Positions 22,771-34,798 of a DNA stretch of 64,000 nucleotides are shown piece after piece (the first letter of the stretch is position 1; every line of letters starts with the position of its first letter). Location: positions 350,014,602 through 350,078,601 of the forward strand of contig OZ005652.1 of NCBI GenBank assembly GCA_963930645.1. Reading direction: 5' to 3'. The notes under the pieces are model-generated. The model searched no databases and was not told where the DNA came from. It saw only the letters and a list, made by a program, of their open reading frames with translations. Both the position numbers and the translations under genes were made by a program. Origin of the DNA: Salticus scenicus. Lineage: Eukaryota > Arthropoda > Arachnida > Araneae > Salticidae.

Positions 22771-24825
22771 TTTCTCGTACTAACTGGACTCAATTCACTG
22801 ACTTTATTAATGACATCCCCCCTTCCTCCCTCTTGTCAATAGCACCAATGACATTGATCTCCTGGTACATACCATCACCACTGATATTAAAAGTGCTATT
22901 GACTATGCTACTAGTTCTAAACCTGCTAATGATTTTTTTAAATTAGACCCGTACGTCTGCATTCTCACTACTAACAAAAATCATGCCAGAAAAACTTGGC
23001 AGCGTACGCATAGGATTCAAGACAAAATTGTTCTTAATAGAGTTCTGCAGGACCTAAAGAACTATTTATACAAAAAACGCAATGATAGTTGGCGTGAATT
23101 TCTAGACTCCCTGTCTCCAGAGGATAACTCCATCTGGAAAGCGGCCAGGAGATTTAAGAGATTTATCCTTATTCCAAATACCCAAACCTATGCGTACACC
23201 AATGTAGAGAAGGCTGATGCCACTGCCATGAACCTTGAAACAAAATTCCAGGGAAATCCAATTGATTGTGATGAAACTGAGAGAGAAGTCAATTCTACTG
23301 TTGAAAGATTCTTGAACCCCCGCCCCCCCTACTCCCCTTCTGATTTTTCGGTCACCCACGCTGATGTCATCCGCGAGATCAAAAAACTTAAAAATAAAAA
23401 AGCCCCCGGCATCAGTGGTATCACTAAAGAGATCTACCCTTCCACTATATTCCAAAAATTACCCATCTTTTTAATAACATTTTTAAATTTAACTATTTCC
23501 CATTTTATTGGAAAACTGCTGTTATTGGTCCTATACTAAAACCTGCCAAACCCCCTGACAGGGCTTCGAGTTATCAACCTATTTCCCTCCTTAACGTTTT
23601 AAGCAAATTAATCGAAGCCTTTATTGCTCAACAAATTAATTATCATATTGCTGAAAACAATATTATTAATCCTGAATAATTCGGTTTCAGCAATGGCCTT
23701 TCCGCCCCTCATCAGGTCTATAGATTAGTTGAGCATATTACCACCGGCAAAATTAAGAAGCAATTTACAGCAGCTGTATTTCTCGACATTGAAAAGGCAT
23801 TTGACAAAGTTTGGACATCTGGCTTAATTTTTAAAATTATTAATTTTAATTTTCCCCCTCCCCTCATTAAATTAATTCACAGTTATCTTCTTGGTAGGAA
23901 CTACCACGTGAAGGTGAAAGACACTACTCTTTCACGGAAATATTTTGCCCACTTCGGCGTTCCACAAGGCTCCAAAATTAGCCCAAAATTATTTAATCTT
24001 TTTATTAATGATATGTCCCATTACCGTAATACCGCTTTGGATATCTTCGCAGATGATACCTGTGTTTTCGCTTCTAGCGTCAACAGGTGTTTTGCCATTT
24101 CGGCTATTTCCCGTCACCTCATCGAAACCTTTGGACAGCCCCTGCCTGCCTGGACGAGCCAAGCTTAACGGGTTGGATGTTTCCCGTCACCTCAAAATTT
24201 TAGTTATTTGGTTTTATAGATGGAGAATAGCATTTAATACTACTAAGACTGAAGCTATTTTTTTCTCACGTGGAAGAAATGCTCTTACACCTGATCTTAG
24301 TGATAAATATAAAATTAAACTCGGTGCCACCCACCTACCACGGTCTGATCATTGTAAATATCTTGGTGTCATTTTGGACCAAAGCTTAACTTTTAAACAA
24401 CACACTACTAAGACGAGTAACAAATTCCGGGCTGCTAAATGTAAATTAATGCCCCTTTTAGCCTGGAATAGTAATTTAAACCTTAAAGACAAATTGCTCC
24501 TGTACTTCCTACCTACGACCCATTTTAACTTATGCTTCTATGGTGTGGTCATATGCTGCAAAATCCCATATCAAGTTAATCATTAGGGCTCAAAATCCAA
24601 CAATTCGTCAAATACTTGATATGCCTTGGTATGTTCGAAACTTTCACATCTATAAAGAAATTGAAACTCCAAAACTTAACGACTTTATGCAATACCTAAA
24701 CATTCAATTCCATTTGGCTCTCGAATAACTAGATAACTCTGCTTTGAACACACTCGCAACGTATGACCACAACGATCCTATCAATAGACGTAGGCCCAAA
24801 GCGGCCATTTTTCTTAACTCCCACC
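22771..24825 (+). pseudogene. LINE reverse transcriptase domain (pseudogene)
   Basis: Reverse transcriptase region that would have copied the element's RNA at the target site. A linker (WREFLDSLSPEDNSIWKAA, near 23090-23145) leads into IREIKKLKNKKAPGISGI (about 23370-23422). After a frameshift near 23470 come SSYQPISLLNVLSK, then an in-frame TAA at 23677-23679, then FLDIEKAFDKVW, FGVPQGSKISPKLFNLFIND and the catalytic FADD at 24046-24057. A further frameshift near 24130-24170 leads to the thumb region (TKTEAIFFSRGR, HCKYLGVILDQSLTF). Another near 24540 leads to a C-terminal tail ending around 24728-24825. At least three frameshifts and one stop rule out function. Frame changes were read by eye, so exact indel positions are uncertain. 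Confidence 0.85.
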
Positions 24826-25593
24826 TTTAACTTTTTTTGTGTTTTTATTCTATGACTTATTTTTTCTCTTTCCTCTCGCCGCAAGGCATTGACTTCTCCT
24901 TGGAGATTATACCCTGTCCTTGTTATATATATTTTTTTCCTGTTTTTTGCCCTTGTGTTTGTTTTATAAAAAATAATAATAATAATTTTTTTTTTGTTTT
25001 CAAAATACCAAAAAAGTATAAAATTTGCTCTTATAAAAATCCATAAATATTCTTACTGTCCCTAAACTTTCTTATAGTTTTGTAATGCTATCCTTAACCT
25101 TTCTATTCAAATTTTAAATTGTTTTTCCTCTTTCATTAGCTCAAAAATATTTTTTGTCATTGTATTTGTTCTTTTTTTTCTCCCATTCCCTTAAGCAGTG
25201 TATTTGTAATTCAGGACTTTCACTCCGTTAGCTCTCATCGCTAGGTACCGGAGGGTGTGTGACATCAATCACAGGTACCTCCAACACACACTATCCGAAG
25301 ATCCGAAGAGCTAAAAACGACGGAATTATGTCCTAGACGACCCGACCAATCAGAGCGTGAGGCTCAGACCAATCAGAGATCGCTTTCGGGCATCCCGCCA
25401 GAAAGCAGCAAACTGAACTAACAAATAATAATAATAAAAAAAGAATAAAACTTAATTAAAATAGCCAAATAATAAAAAATGAATCCGGCAGCTCATAATT
25501 TTGAGAGGTAAACTTTAAACATTTTGAGGATTCATAAGTAGTAAGATGAAAATCGCGACTGTAAAAATGAAACAGTACATAAGCCTGATGCTA

Positions 25594-25806
25594 CAGTCGG
25601 TAACAAAAGTGTCCGAACACTAGCGAAAATTCCTATGTAAAAAAAGTACGCTTAATACAGTTTTGCTAAATAAATCCTTGCCGAATCATGTTCTTACACT
25701 GACTAAGATCAGGATTCGACAAGGATTTCTTTAACAAAACCGTATGAAGTGTACCTTTTTTACATAGGAATTTTCGCTAGTGTTCGGACACTTTTGTTAC
25801 CGACTG
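25594..25806. mobile_element. Tc1/mariner-type MITE, 213 bp, TA target
   Basis: A near-complete palindrome. The outer ~50 bases of both ends are identical inverted repeats (CAGTCGGTAACAAAAGTGTC and its complement), and pairing continues with few mismatches to a short centre near 25700. TA dinucleotides flank it at 25592-25593 and 25807-25808, as expected for Tc1/mariner insertion. It sits in the presumed 3' UTR of the minus-strand LINE fragment. No transposase. The high arm identity suggests a fairly recent insertion. Confidence 0.85.
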
Positions 25807-25861
25807 TACGGTTAGCCAACTCTAGAGAAACATTACGTTCACTCTAGGGAGAAAAATAATT

Positions 25862-26430
25862 TTGTCAGGAAATACACTGTTATGTAACTCCAGACGTAAT
25901 ATATCTACTCTTTTTAGAGACGGGTAGAAAGTCGTTTCCCCTAGTTAAAATAACTAAAGGTCGTTTCTTTCCACGACCGACTCTAGGATCGTAGCGATGA
26001 ATGGAGTCTAACAGAGGATTTCCAACATTGGGAACATATCTGTGACACTTCATCGTAAGTTTTTGAATTTCGGCACAGATTGGCCTAATTCGAAGATCTC
26101 GGTGGATAGCATCATTGCGGACATAACGAGTAGCTTGAACAAACCTACGTAAAAGCTTATTTTGGAATAACTGAATTTTTATTAACTGACTTTTAGCAGC
26201 GGAACCATAGACCATGTACCCAGGTGATGATCGGACGAATCATAGATTTGTATAATAATAATTTATTTTTAATAGACAGGCGGCTGTTATAAGACAAAAG
26301 AGAGTGAAGGGCTTTTGCAGCCTTGTCAGCTTTTATCAGAGATTCTGAAATGTGACGTGACCACGTTAATTTAGAATCTAGGTAAATTACTAAGTATTTA
26401 TAGCAGAGTTCCCAAGGTATGGACTGATTA
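25862..26430 (-). pseudogene. Second LINE, C-terminal reverse transcriptase fragment
   Basis: Antisense fragment of another Jockey-type reverse transcriptase, from the thumb to the C-terminus. Reading the minus strand from about 26430: IPWELCYKYLVIYLDSKLTW (the family's YLG-V-LD segment), then SIKNKLLLYKSMIRPIITW. A frameshift near 26215 is followed by YGSAAKSQLIKIQLFQNKLL and HRYVPNVGNPLLDSI, with a stop at 25880. It is truncated at its 5' end near 26430, the usual result of incomplete reverse transcription. Its sequence differs enough from the plus-strand LINE to be another subfamily. The presumed 3' UTR continues to about 25450 and is interrupted by the 213 bp MITE. Confidence 0.8.
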
Positions 26431-27729
26431 TTAAGTATATATATTGGTAAGAGAAAGTAAAATAAATAAATGAATATATAAATGTATTTCAAGAACAATT
26501 TTAAAAGCTTTAAAATTAGAATATTATAATTTTATTTCTTCATTAATCTTGCTAAATTAAATATAAAGGGTGGAGGATTTCTAATAAATTGTGGCATTAA
26601 ATATATTTTATAATAATTACGATACTAAGTCTTCATTGATACATTTTTAATAGTTTATTCTCTTGGGAAAAATATTGCGTCAGCTATTGCTTATTTGCTT
26701 CTGCAATTTACACTTTAATAGAAAACACTAAAAAATAAAAAGGTTTTTAAGTATTTAATTTAATTTAATTTATTTATATATATTAATTTTTTAATAAAGA
26801 AAAACCACCAGATTTTATATTGATGTTGTATTTTTTGAGAAATTGAAATATTCTAACCAATTTATATGCTACACCACTGTCACATTTGCCAGTTTTCTTG
26901 TTATGTATTTTCATTTTCACTCTCTTATAGAAACGCAGATCTTTTGTTACATGTTTCAGTTATATTATTTCAACTTTCATCTAAGCGTACCTGCCTTTTT
27001 ATAGCACATTTTTTAAAAAATCATGTGTCGAATAAATTCGCTCAACGCTGAAATGTATTTATATTTTGCAATGTAAATGTTGAAAAGACATATTTCTGGA
27101 TAAAATTTCAACCTTTTCATACATGAATATATTTATGAGGCAGATTATATATATATATATGTATTATTTTGGAATGTACATTTAAAAGAATTTACATACA
27201 TTACATTTAGTTCACATATTCTAAAGTAGATCAAATAACAGTGCACAATGTATATATACAGTGTCTGGAACAAAAATAAAGCTTCGAATTCTGTATGCAA
27301 TGCAGCGAAGCATCGATTATCCGGCATCGCCGGGAAATAGACGTTGCGAGATTACCGATTTTTCCGGATTATAGGTGTGCGAAAAATGTATGGAAATCGA
27401 CGAAGATGTTATAAATTTGTAAAATAGAAATTTTCTTCACCTTTTACGAATTTTACTTTAAAAACAGTCTTGTAAAACATTCCATTACACTTTCGTATAA
27501 TTGAATTTTTGGATGGATGATATATTTCATTTATTTAATGTTTTCTATTCATTTTACGGTGTTTTCGAGGATTATTCAACATTTTCGATGATGATTAAGC
27601 ATGAATATTTCTTACGTTGATTTACCCTTTGCGATTTGCCCATTAGGCGAAAAAATAAGAGAAGTCATTAAATAAACAAAAGGGAAATTAATAGTAGAGT
27701 TTTTGAGTATTTCCCTAAATAGTATGTCG
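26431..27729. other. AT-rich intergenic with a pogo/Tigger-like end
   Basis: Mostly unrecognised AT-rich sequence with (TA)n at 27148-27160. At 27311-27372, CATCGATTATCCGGCA and a later TTTCCGGATTATA resemble the CGATTATCCGG termini of pogo/Tigger transposons. Only a fragment is present. No gene seen. Confidence 0.4.
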
Positions 27730-28600
27730 TTAATTTTAACGCTATTGCACTTCAAATAATATGAGTCTATAGATCATAATGATAAAGAAGTTTTCGTTGT
27801 GTCTCTGTAAAAAAACTATAATTACTAGGTTCCCAAAATCCTCGCAGTTCGTGAGACAGTGACTTATAACATGTACATAAATTTTCAGTTTCATCGGATA
27901 AGACATTTAGACGTTATAGCACTTTAAATAATTTGAGGCCATAAGCCATATAATAATAAAGAATATTTTATTGTGTCCCTGTAGAAAAACTATAAGTGCT
28001 ATATTCTCCAAAATGCATACAGTTAGTGTGACTGTGACAATAAGTATATAAATTTTCAATTCATTCCATTAAAGCATTCAGACCCTATCGCACTTTAAAT
28101 ATTTTGACCCCATAGGCCATAATATATACATATTGTCCCTGTAAAAAAGAACTATAAGTGTTAAATTCATCAAAATCTGTACAGTTCATGCGACGGAGAC
28201 CTTTAACATGCACATAAATTTTCAGCTTAATCTAATACGGCATTTAGACGCTATCACACTTTTAATAATTTAGGCCCGTAGGCCATAATGATAAAAAAAT
28301 TTTCTTTGTGCCCTGCAAAAAAAAAAAAAAAAAAAAAAAAAAAACTGTAAGCGAACTTTTCTAAAATCTATAGGGACGCGTTCTATGGGGACTTACAACA
28401 CACGTACCCACTTTCAGCTCAATCGATCAAAAAGTTTAGACGCTATCGTGTTCATTCACATACATACACGCATACATACGTACATACAACACAGTAAAAG
28501 TAGCAAAAATGAACTCAGAAGACTTCAAAACATAATGAAACACCAAAATCTCAAAGTTGAATTTGCAATACCTTCCTTATATATATATATATATATATAT
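27730..28600 (+). mobile_element. Family C element, copy C3 (~168 bp internal units)
   Basis: Four tandem units, marked by 'gcactttaaataatttgag' or variants at about 27747, 27919, 28090 and 28255 (period ~165-172), match the interior of the family C copies at 33212 and 36308. An A run (28318-28344) and a CATA/CACG microsatellite (28460-28490) follow. The 3' end reads 'gcaataccttcct' before a (TA)n tract, so the terminal hairpin has been lost. The 5' inverted repeat was not found. The 90-codon frame at 28385-28657 is a by-product. Confidence 0.65.
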
Positions 28601-29015
28601 AATTTGAATAATTTAAATAATTTACTTCCTTTGCAACACTTAGCAAATGAAAGATAGATGAAAATACCAACATATGAAATTTTAAATGAGATGTATTTCG
28701 AATAAAATTATTGTCACGACGATACTTTAATTTGATAACTTTAATTAGTAAAAACATGTTAAAGTACTTACGCAGAAGAGAAATGACACAAACATAACAC
28801 ATAAGCCTAACGATGTGATCATTTGCAAAAACCATTAAACCATTAGAACATTCATCAAATAATAGAAATGGAAAGAGATAAATTAACCAAAAGGATCCGA
28901 TAAAAGAAAAGAGAATTCATGAAATAAAAAATAGAATTTTAAATGCTGAAAACCAGAAATGTTCAATCTTCAGGAAACTTGCAACTCTGTCAGCATCAAG
29001 CAAGATTTCGGAAAG

Positions 29016-29052
<37 letters not shown>

Positions 29053-29168
29053 TGTAAATGAATGTAATATGAATGTTCGGAATGTAAAAAATCTGTACTA
29101 AATATAGATGTAAGTGCTGATATAAATGTATAAAAACTTTGTAAGCATCATAAATTGAAAAATAATCT
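28601..29168. other. AT-rich intergenic
   Basis: Nothing recognised except a (TA)n tract at 29017-29049 followed by 'gaatgtaa' repeats. Confidence 0.5.
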
Positions 29169-30240
29169 CGTATGTTACTTACACGACTTTCTCTTACCCT
29201 GAAATTTAATACTATAAATACAGGTTGGAGATTAAGAAGTAAGACAACGAGTACTGTTATGCAAACCTATGTTAAACAATTCAAATTAGTCTTCAGAAGA
29301 GTTTTATATGATAATTAGTTCTGTGTGAGGGGGCTACTGCCCGCCTCAACCCCCCCCCTTTCATTAATGCACCTCCATTTATATAGAATTTAATTGTGTT
29401 ATTAAAATTAAAAGTTTACTTAAAATTATACAGACAATTTTCACACGCGACATTCATCGAAACTTACCAATCTTGATCAAACTTTTCCAGCAACAAGCTT
29501 ATATAAACTTCAAAATACAACATTTGGATCTCCTAAAATTATTCATTTTTAAGTTATTCTAAGAGTAGTATAACACTAAATATCCAAAAGAAGTTGAATT
29601 TGTTCTCAATATTACATTAAAAAAAAAAAAAAAAAAAAAATGTTAAAAATTGAAAAAAATCGCTAACTTTATTTTGAATTATCGCAGATCGATGGTTCAA
29701 TCATTCGTTTTAAAGGTATTGGCGAGCTCTTTTGAAAGATATCCACCATGAAAATTTACTCCCCTCGAGGGAGGACTTCCCCCCAGGGGAGAGGTGAGGC
29801 CCCCTACATACGCAATTTTTTTTCCCCAGTTGACTATCTCTATTACAAAAACTAGGTTTAGTGCAGTCTATAGATGTTAAACTCTACTTATCTGCAATTT
29901 CCCCCATAGACGTAATGTATTTGAATACTTTTGAGTGTCCCTGTTCACGAACCATTTGCTTCATCTCAACAAAAAGCTTAGTGTAGCATCCCTATATGAT
30001 ACACATTTAGAATACCGAGTTTGGAATGTCTGCTACTATTTATTCTTGAGATATACTGATAGGAGACCAACAGGCAGACACACACACACACAGGCAGACA
30101 CACATACACACAGACCATTCGTTAAAGCATGATTTTCTTATTCAGGGGACTTCAGAACATGTAAATACAACAAAAACTCACTTTCGAAAATTTGACCCTA
30201 ACACAATACTTTCTCTACTGTAAGGGTAAGAGAAAGTGAA
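29169..30240 (+). mobile_element. Family A element, copy A2 (best complete copy)
   Basis: A ~1.06 kb non-autonomous element. ACTTTCTCTTACCCT at 29186-29200 and AGGGTAAGAGAAAGT at 30223-30237 are perfect 15 bp inverted repeats. A leader (ACTTACACG) precedes the left one. The 3' end forms a hairpin, with ACTTTCTCT at 30208-30216 pairing with AGAGAAAGT at 30229-30237. The interior holds a C run near 29350, an A run (29620-29640), a palindromic CCCCTCGAGGG block near 29761 and a CA/CAGA microsatellite (30070-30112). No transposase or rep/helicase. The 65-codon frame at 29935-30132 is a by-product. The architecture resembles Helentron-derived HINE/DINE elements; the class is inferred. Confidence 0.8.
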
Positions 30241-30809
30241 AATGGTACAAATTTTTCGGATGAAATAAACATGGTTTTTCCTACAGCAAGAAAGAGTACA
30301 TACAAGCTCAGTATATGCGTAAAAAAAAAAAAAAAAAAAAAAAAAAACTACGCAAGTGGCAAAATAAACTAAAAATTAAAAAGTTCATCATACTATTTGT
30401 AAAGAAATTTTAATAAGAATTTATCTTGAGTGATACAAGTTTATCAAAAATAATTTTATCGAGGAAACAATATAGGTATCAGAGTTCCTTTCGAGTAAAT
30501 ATGGACCGGAAATGTTTCTGTATCTGGATTTAAATTTGGGAAATACTAGATGACTGTTTCTGAAATAATAATAATAATAATAAAAGGTTAGATTTTTCTT
30601 TTTCTCTTTTGTTGAATTATCAAATTGCAAAATTTCATTTTATCTGAGTCATTAAACTGCAGGATTACTCTTTGCTATTCGTTCCGCTAAACCTTCATAC
30701 TAATGAAATGAAAGTGATTTTTATTCTCGTAAAAAATTCAAATACGAAAGTAGTATCTACAATTTTGGCTTTTTCTTATCAGAGTGCAATCATTTTAGTG
30801 AAATTAGTT
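30241..30809. other. AT-rich intergenic
   Basis: A long A run occupies 30321-30347 and ATA repeats about 30567-30582. No gene recognised. Confidence 0.5.
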
Positions 30810-31220
30810 CTAATCTCACCGACAGCCGTGATCCATGTTGTTCTATGGGAAAATTTGTTTCCATACTTACTCATTACCTAATGAATGTTTTTCAATTCTG
30901 TTTTCACATTTCGAAAATTCATAAGTGTTAAATTAAACCTTATGCACATATTTTCTTTTTTTAATTTTAAATATTTCATTTTGCGACTAAAAACCGAGAA
31001 AAATGCACTTTGTGAAAAATTGCATTTTTAAACTCAAAATTAAAATGTAAAAAAAAAAAAAAAAAAAAAAAATCGATTTTTTGAAAATGAGTACTTATTT
31101 AATGGTAATGAATTTTCTGAGTGGGATAGCAGAGTTAAAAAATATACATTAGGTAATGAGTAATTGTGGAAACAAATATTCTTATGGAATAACATTGGCC
31201 ACGGCTGGCCACGGGATTAG
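30810..31220. mobile_element. MITE with long (~75 bp) terminal inverted repeats
   Basis: A 411 bp element. The left arm at 30810-30882 (CTAATCTCACCGACAGCCGT...CTCATTACCTAATG) pairs imperfectly with 31148-31220. The interior has an A run at 31048-31070. A related but more diverged sequence without an obvious partner lies at about 34450-34690. No coding capacity. The superfamily was not determined because no clear target duplication could be set. Confidence 0.65.
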
Positions 31221-33211
31221 GTATTGTGCCTTCTTAACTAAATGTGTAAATTAAAAGATTAAAATAATAATAATAATAAAATAAAATAAAAATAACGAAA
31301 CAAATGAAATAGTTAAAACATATAATTATATAGTTTAATGTATAGCATGATAAGTGACAAAAATTAAATCTTATGACATGACGAACGAGCAATTATTGTT
31401 TTATGTTTGTACTGGTATTCTCAAAAACGGCTCTAAACATTTTCACGTCCTGCACCTCTAATTTGGGTATGAGGAAATGATTTAGAAAAATCTCAACTTC
31501 GATAAGAATCGTTTTGTAAAAAATAAATAAATAAATAAATAAATAAATAAAATAAATAAAAAGAAGGCCTTCTGTCTTTTGTGGGTATGGTGTTTCTTAG
31601 GTAGGCTTGTAATTTACGTATGCTTGGAAAACTATAAAATGTATCTCTCTTATTCAGTTTTTTTTCATTGAAAATGAAACACATAGTACTTACAGTTTGA
31701 TTACAGAGCGCTCAAAAGATTACTGATTCAATGTCGTCTAAGTTTGACGCTAATTTTATCAGTAGTGTTCCGTAAGTGCAAATTCAACATTTGATAAAGT
31801 TTTATTTTAATTTTTTAATTTTTTAATTCACGTGCAAATAAATATATTTCTTTTTCTTTTACATAAGAAAAGAAAACAGATGAAAAGAATATATAAACAT
31901 TTTGTTTTTATTGGCACATGATTTGTTTAGTAATTTTAATGATATAAGTGTTCTGCCTCACACTTTGAAGCATTTTACACATTAGTATAGAATATTATTA
32001 TTATTTTAACTACTATAAGTTATCTTTTTACTAATCTGTTTTCAACAATTTGTTGTGGAATAAGACTAGAAAACATCGACGAAATAAAGGTAGGGTAATA
32101 TAATACCTATATATATCGCTTGATTTTTATAAATAGAAACAAATAATATTCACTAAACGACGTTCTGTCTTCTAGATACTGCATACCAAACAGCTGTCTA
32201 CATGGGAATATAAGGAAACTATGTGACTTGTTGGTGTTGGTGTTGCTGTATGATATATATGAAAAGAAGAAAGGCAATTAAAAGAAATAAAGAAAGGTTT
32301 TTGGTATTCAGCTTTTTCTCAGATTGACTGCGTTGTTTTTATAATGGGATCATATTATAAGATTAAATTTAAATGACTAACACGACTTTTTATTTTTATC
32401 GCTTTTAATAAGTTTAACATAATACCGAAAAGAAAAAAACAGAGTGAAATACAGCATTCTCGGTTTCTTTCATTTCTTTCTCTTTCTACTTTTTCTACTT
32501 TCTTCTTTTATTCAAAAAAAAAAAAAAAAAAAAAAAAAAAGTATTTATATTTTCCAAATAAATATTTCTGGCGCTTAAAAATATATTTTATTTGTGACTG
32601 AATATTTATTTCGTCCATTGTGAAATGCTTCGTTAGGAGAACTTTTCGATTTGTGATCAATCTTTTTCTCCTTCACATGACATTATGACAGAAAAAAAAA
32701 ATAATATGCACATATCTTAAAAAGAAACAGTGAGAAAGATTTGAGATCTAGTAGGCAGAGTTTCGAAATGAAACTTCTTAAAAACTGTCAACGATAAAAA
32801 AAAAAAATAAAAATAATAATAATAAAAGTATAACAAAGAATAAACCTCCATTTTAATGACATATTGACAGCTTATATTTCTTTCTTAATATTCCGATCAA
32901 TTTATACTATAAATCTAAAACGTATTTAGTACTTAATGTTTAATTTAATTAAAATTTAAAAAATGGTAAAAATTTTTATTACGCGCGAAATAAAAAATTT
33001 AAGCATGCACAAACCAGTATTTAATTCAATTAAAATTGTGTTGAATTAGCACATTGTTGTTGATATTTTCTATTTCAAGCAATAAAACCCGCCTCTTGGT
33101 GTTCCTCTAAAAGTCACGTTATCAGGGGTTATATTCCTTCTTTTTTTCAAGACAATTTCAGGCAATATTGCCAACTTTAGGAACTTTTTTAATCAACGTT
33201 TACCACTAATT
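31221..33211. other. AT-rich intergenic with microsatellites
   Basis: Contains (AAAT)n at 31519-31560, a CT-rich stretch followed by an A run (32459-32540) and AAT repeats near 32802-32825. No recognisable gene or element. Confidence 0.5.
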
Positions 33212-33870
33212 ACTTTCCGAACACTATTGTGAGGAAAGTATTGTAATCATGTCAAAAATCCGAATTTGAGATTTTGATGTTTCTATACGTTTCGCGGTCC
33301 CCTGAGTCCGTTTCCACTATTTTTACGATCATGTATGTATGTGTATGTATGTGTGTATGTCTGTGAGTGAACACGCTAGTGTCTAAACACTTTGTTCGAA
33401 TAAGCTGAAAGTTAGTACGTATATTGTAAGTCACCATAGTACGAACCCTATAGATTTTAGTAAATCTTGCACTTATAGTTTTTTTACAGGGACACCAGAA
33501 AAAATTCTTTATCATTATGGTCTATGGACCAAATTTTTAAAAATGCAATAGTGTCTAAACATCTTATTCATTATAGCTGAAAATTTATATGAATATTATA
33601 AGTCACTGTTGCACTAACTATAAACATTTTAATGAATCTAGCATTTATATATTTTTAAAGGGACACAACAAAAAATTTTTCATCATTTTGATCTTATGGG
33701 CTCAAAGTTCAGTAGCGTTAAATAAAACACCGTGTAATATATGGAGAAAAATACTCAAACACTCCATTATGGTTTTCTCTCTTTTGTTTGTTTAACAACT
33801 CCTCTTTCTTTACTTTATCTACAAAACTGTTAATTACTCAGTGTTCGGAAAGTCGAGTGGAGTCACTCCA
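33212..33870 (-). mobile_element. Family C element, copy C2 (reversed)
   Basis: Bounded by perfect 14 bp inverted repeats: ACTTTCCGAACACT at 33212-33225 and AGTGTTCGGAAAGT at 33840-33853. Beyond the latter lies the 5' leader palindrome GGAGTCACTCC (33859-33869). At the 3' end (low coordinates) the terminal hairpin is formed by ACTTTCC at 33212 and GGAAAGT ending at 33239. A TATG/TGTG microsatellite lies at 33332-33368. The interior carries two of the ~168 bp family units. The 87-residue minus frame at 33252-33515 is a by-product. Confidence 0.75.
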
Positions 33871-34185
33871 GATTTGTTTTTAATTGTAATGTTTGCTTAA
33901 TCACATCAGAGATTAATCGTTTATTATGTATATCAAACATCACTCCTCAAAATTATTGGTGATTATTGAATAAAAAAGTTCCTAAAGTTCCTAGCACTGT
34001 TTTCAGGGACACTTTTGCTTTTTTTACCACCACTATTATTATACAAAATTCTTTATCGTATTTTTATTATAGTGTGTCGTGATTATAGTACGTGTCATGT
34101 GTCGTGGACATAGATTATTATATAGAAATAGTGGTAGCAAAAATGCTGAAATTTCTTATCCCTGAAAGTGTCTTGGAAACTAGTA
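33871..34185. other. AT-rich intergenic
   Basis: Nothing recognised. Confidence 0.4.
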
Positions 34186-34798
34186 TGTTGTGGCCACCAC
34201 AAGACTTTCTTCTATATTTTCCTATACATATTTAATCAGTAATAATATTTAAAAAAAAATTATAAATAAATATAATTTTATAAAAAAAATAAAATTTTTA
34301 GTATAAAATTAGCAGAACCAGAACATTTAAAAAATATTAAAATTCAATTTTAGTTCATTGAATTCAAAAAGTTAAAAAAAAAATACATATATATATACTT
34401 AACAATGTTACTTTTTAATACACATGTTAACAATTTTACTTTTTAAGCGCCCGCTTCACTCACCGCCGCCGGAAGCCGAAGCTCATGTTATTCTATGGGA
34501 AATTTTTCTTTACAAATAACTTATTAACTAATACATATTTTTAAATTATGCTTTCATAGTCTGAAAATTCCCATCTGTTAAACTGACGGACCTTTCTAAA
34601 AAATATATTTTTCTAATTTTTAATATTTTATTTTGAAGCTGCAAAATACGAATTTTCAATATGTGAAATTTTTTCATTTCTTATATGAAAGCTTCAGTGG
34701 TGCCGAGTCAAAGGTGCCAAGTTCCCTTAGAACGACAACATTAAAATATTAAAATTATTACCCCGTTTAACCTTTTATGAAAAATAACGATAATAACA
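34186..34798 (+). mobile_element. Family B 5' end (copy B2) plus a GC-rich repeat fragment
   Basis: The leader TGTTGTGGCCACCACAAG followed by ACTTTCTTCTATAT (34204-34217) matches the 5' end of the family B copy at 43571 almost exactly to about 34240; the rest of B is lost. At 34447-34700 lies a diverged copy of the sequence in the 30810 MITE, starting with a GC-rich patch (34448-34482). A (TA)n tract is at 34387-34400. No gene. Confidence 0.6.

Larger units (their letters stand above)
22190..25450 (+). mobile_element. Jockey-like non-LTR retrotransposon, decayed
   Basis: A LINE in which apurinic-type endonuclease is followed by reverse transcriptase, then a 3' region ending in an AAT/A-rich tail near 25420-25450. 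It is placed in or near the Jockey clade from endonuclease motifs (LQETKL, GDFNAHH, SDHNPI) and reverse transcriptase motifs (FADD, PQGS). The 5' end is truncated or unrecognisable: no ORF1 with CCHC zinc knuckles was seen. The region 24830-25420 carries no gene and probably represents 3' UTR. It includes an inverted GGTACC-centred sequence near 25242-25290 and a GC-richer block at 25200-25400. Several frameshifts and a stop make the copy inactive. Confidence 0.8.

Noticed and set aside
29169..30240. Classic cut-and-paste MITE interpretation of family A
   Set aside because: Not fully excluded, but no target duplication was found in any copy, and the inverted repeats are internal to a conserved leader, with a 3' hairpin that fits a Helentron-like layout better.
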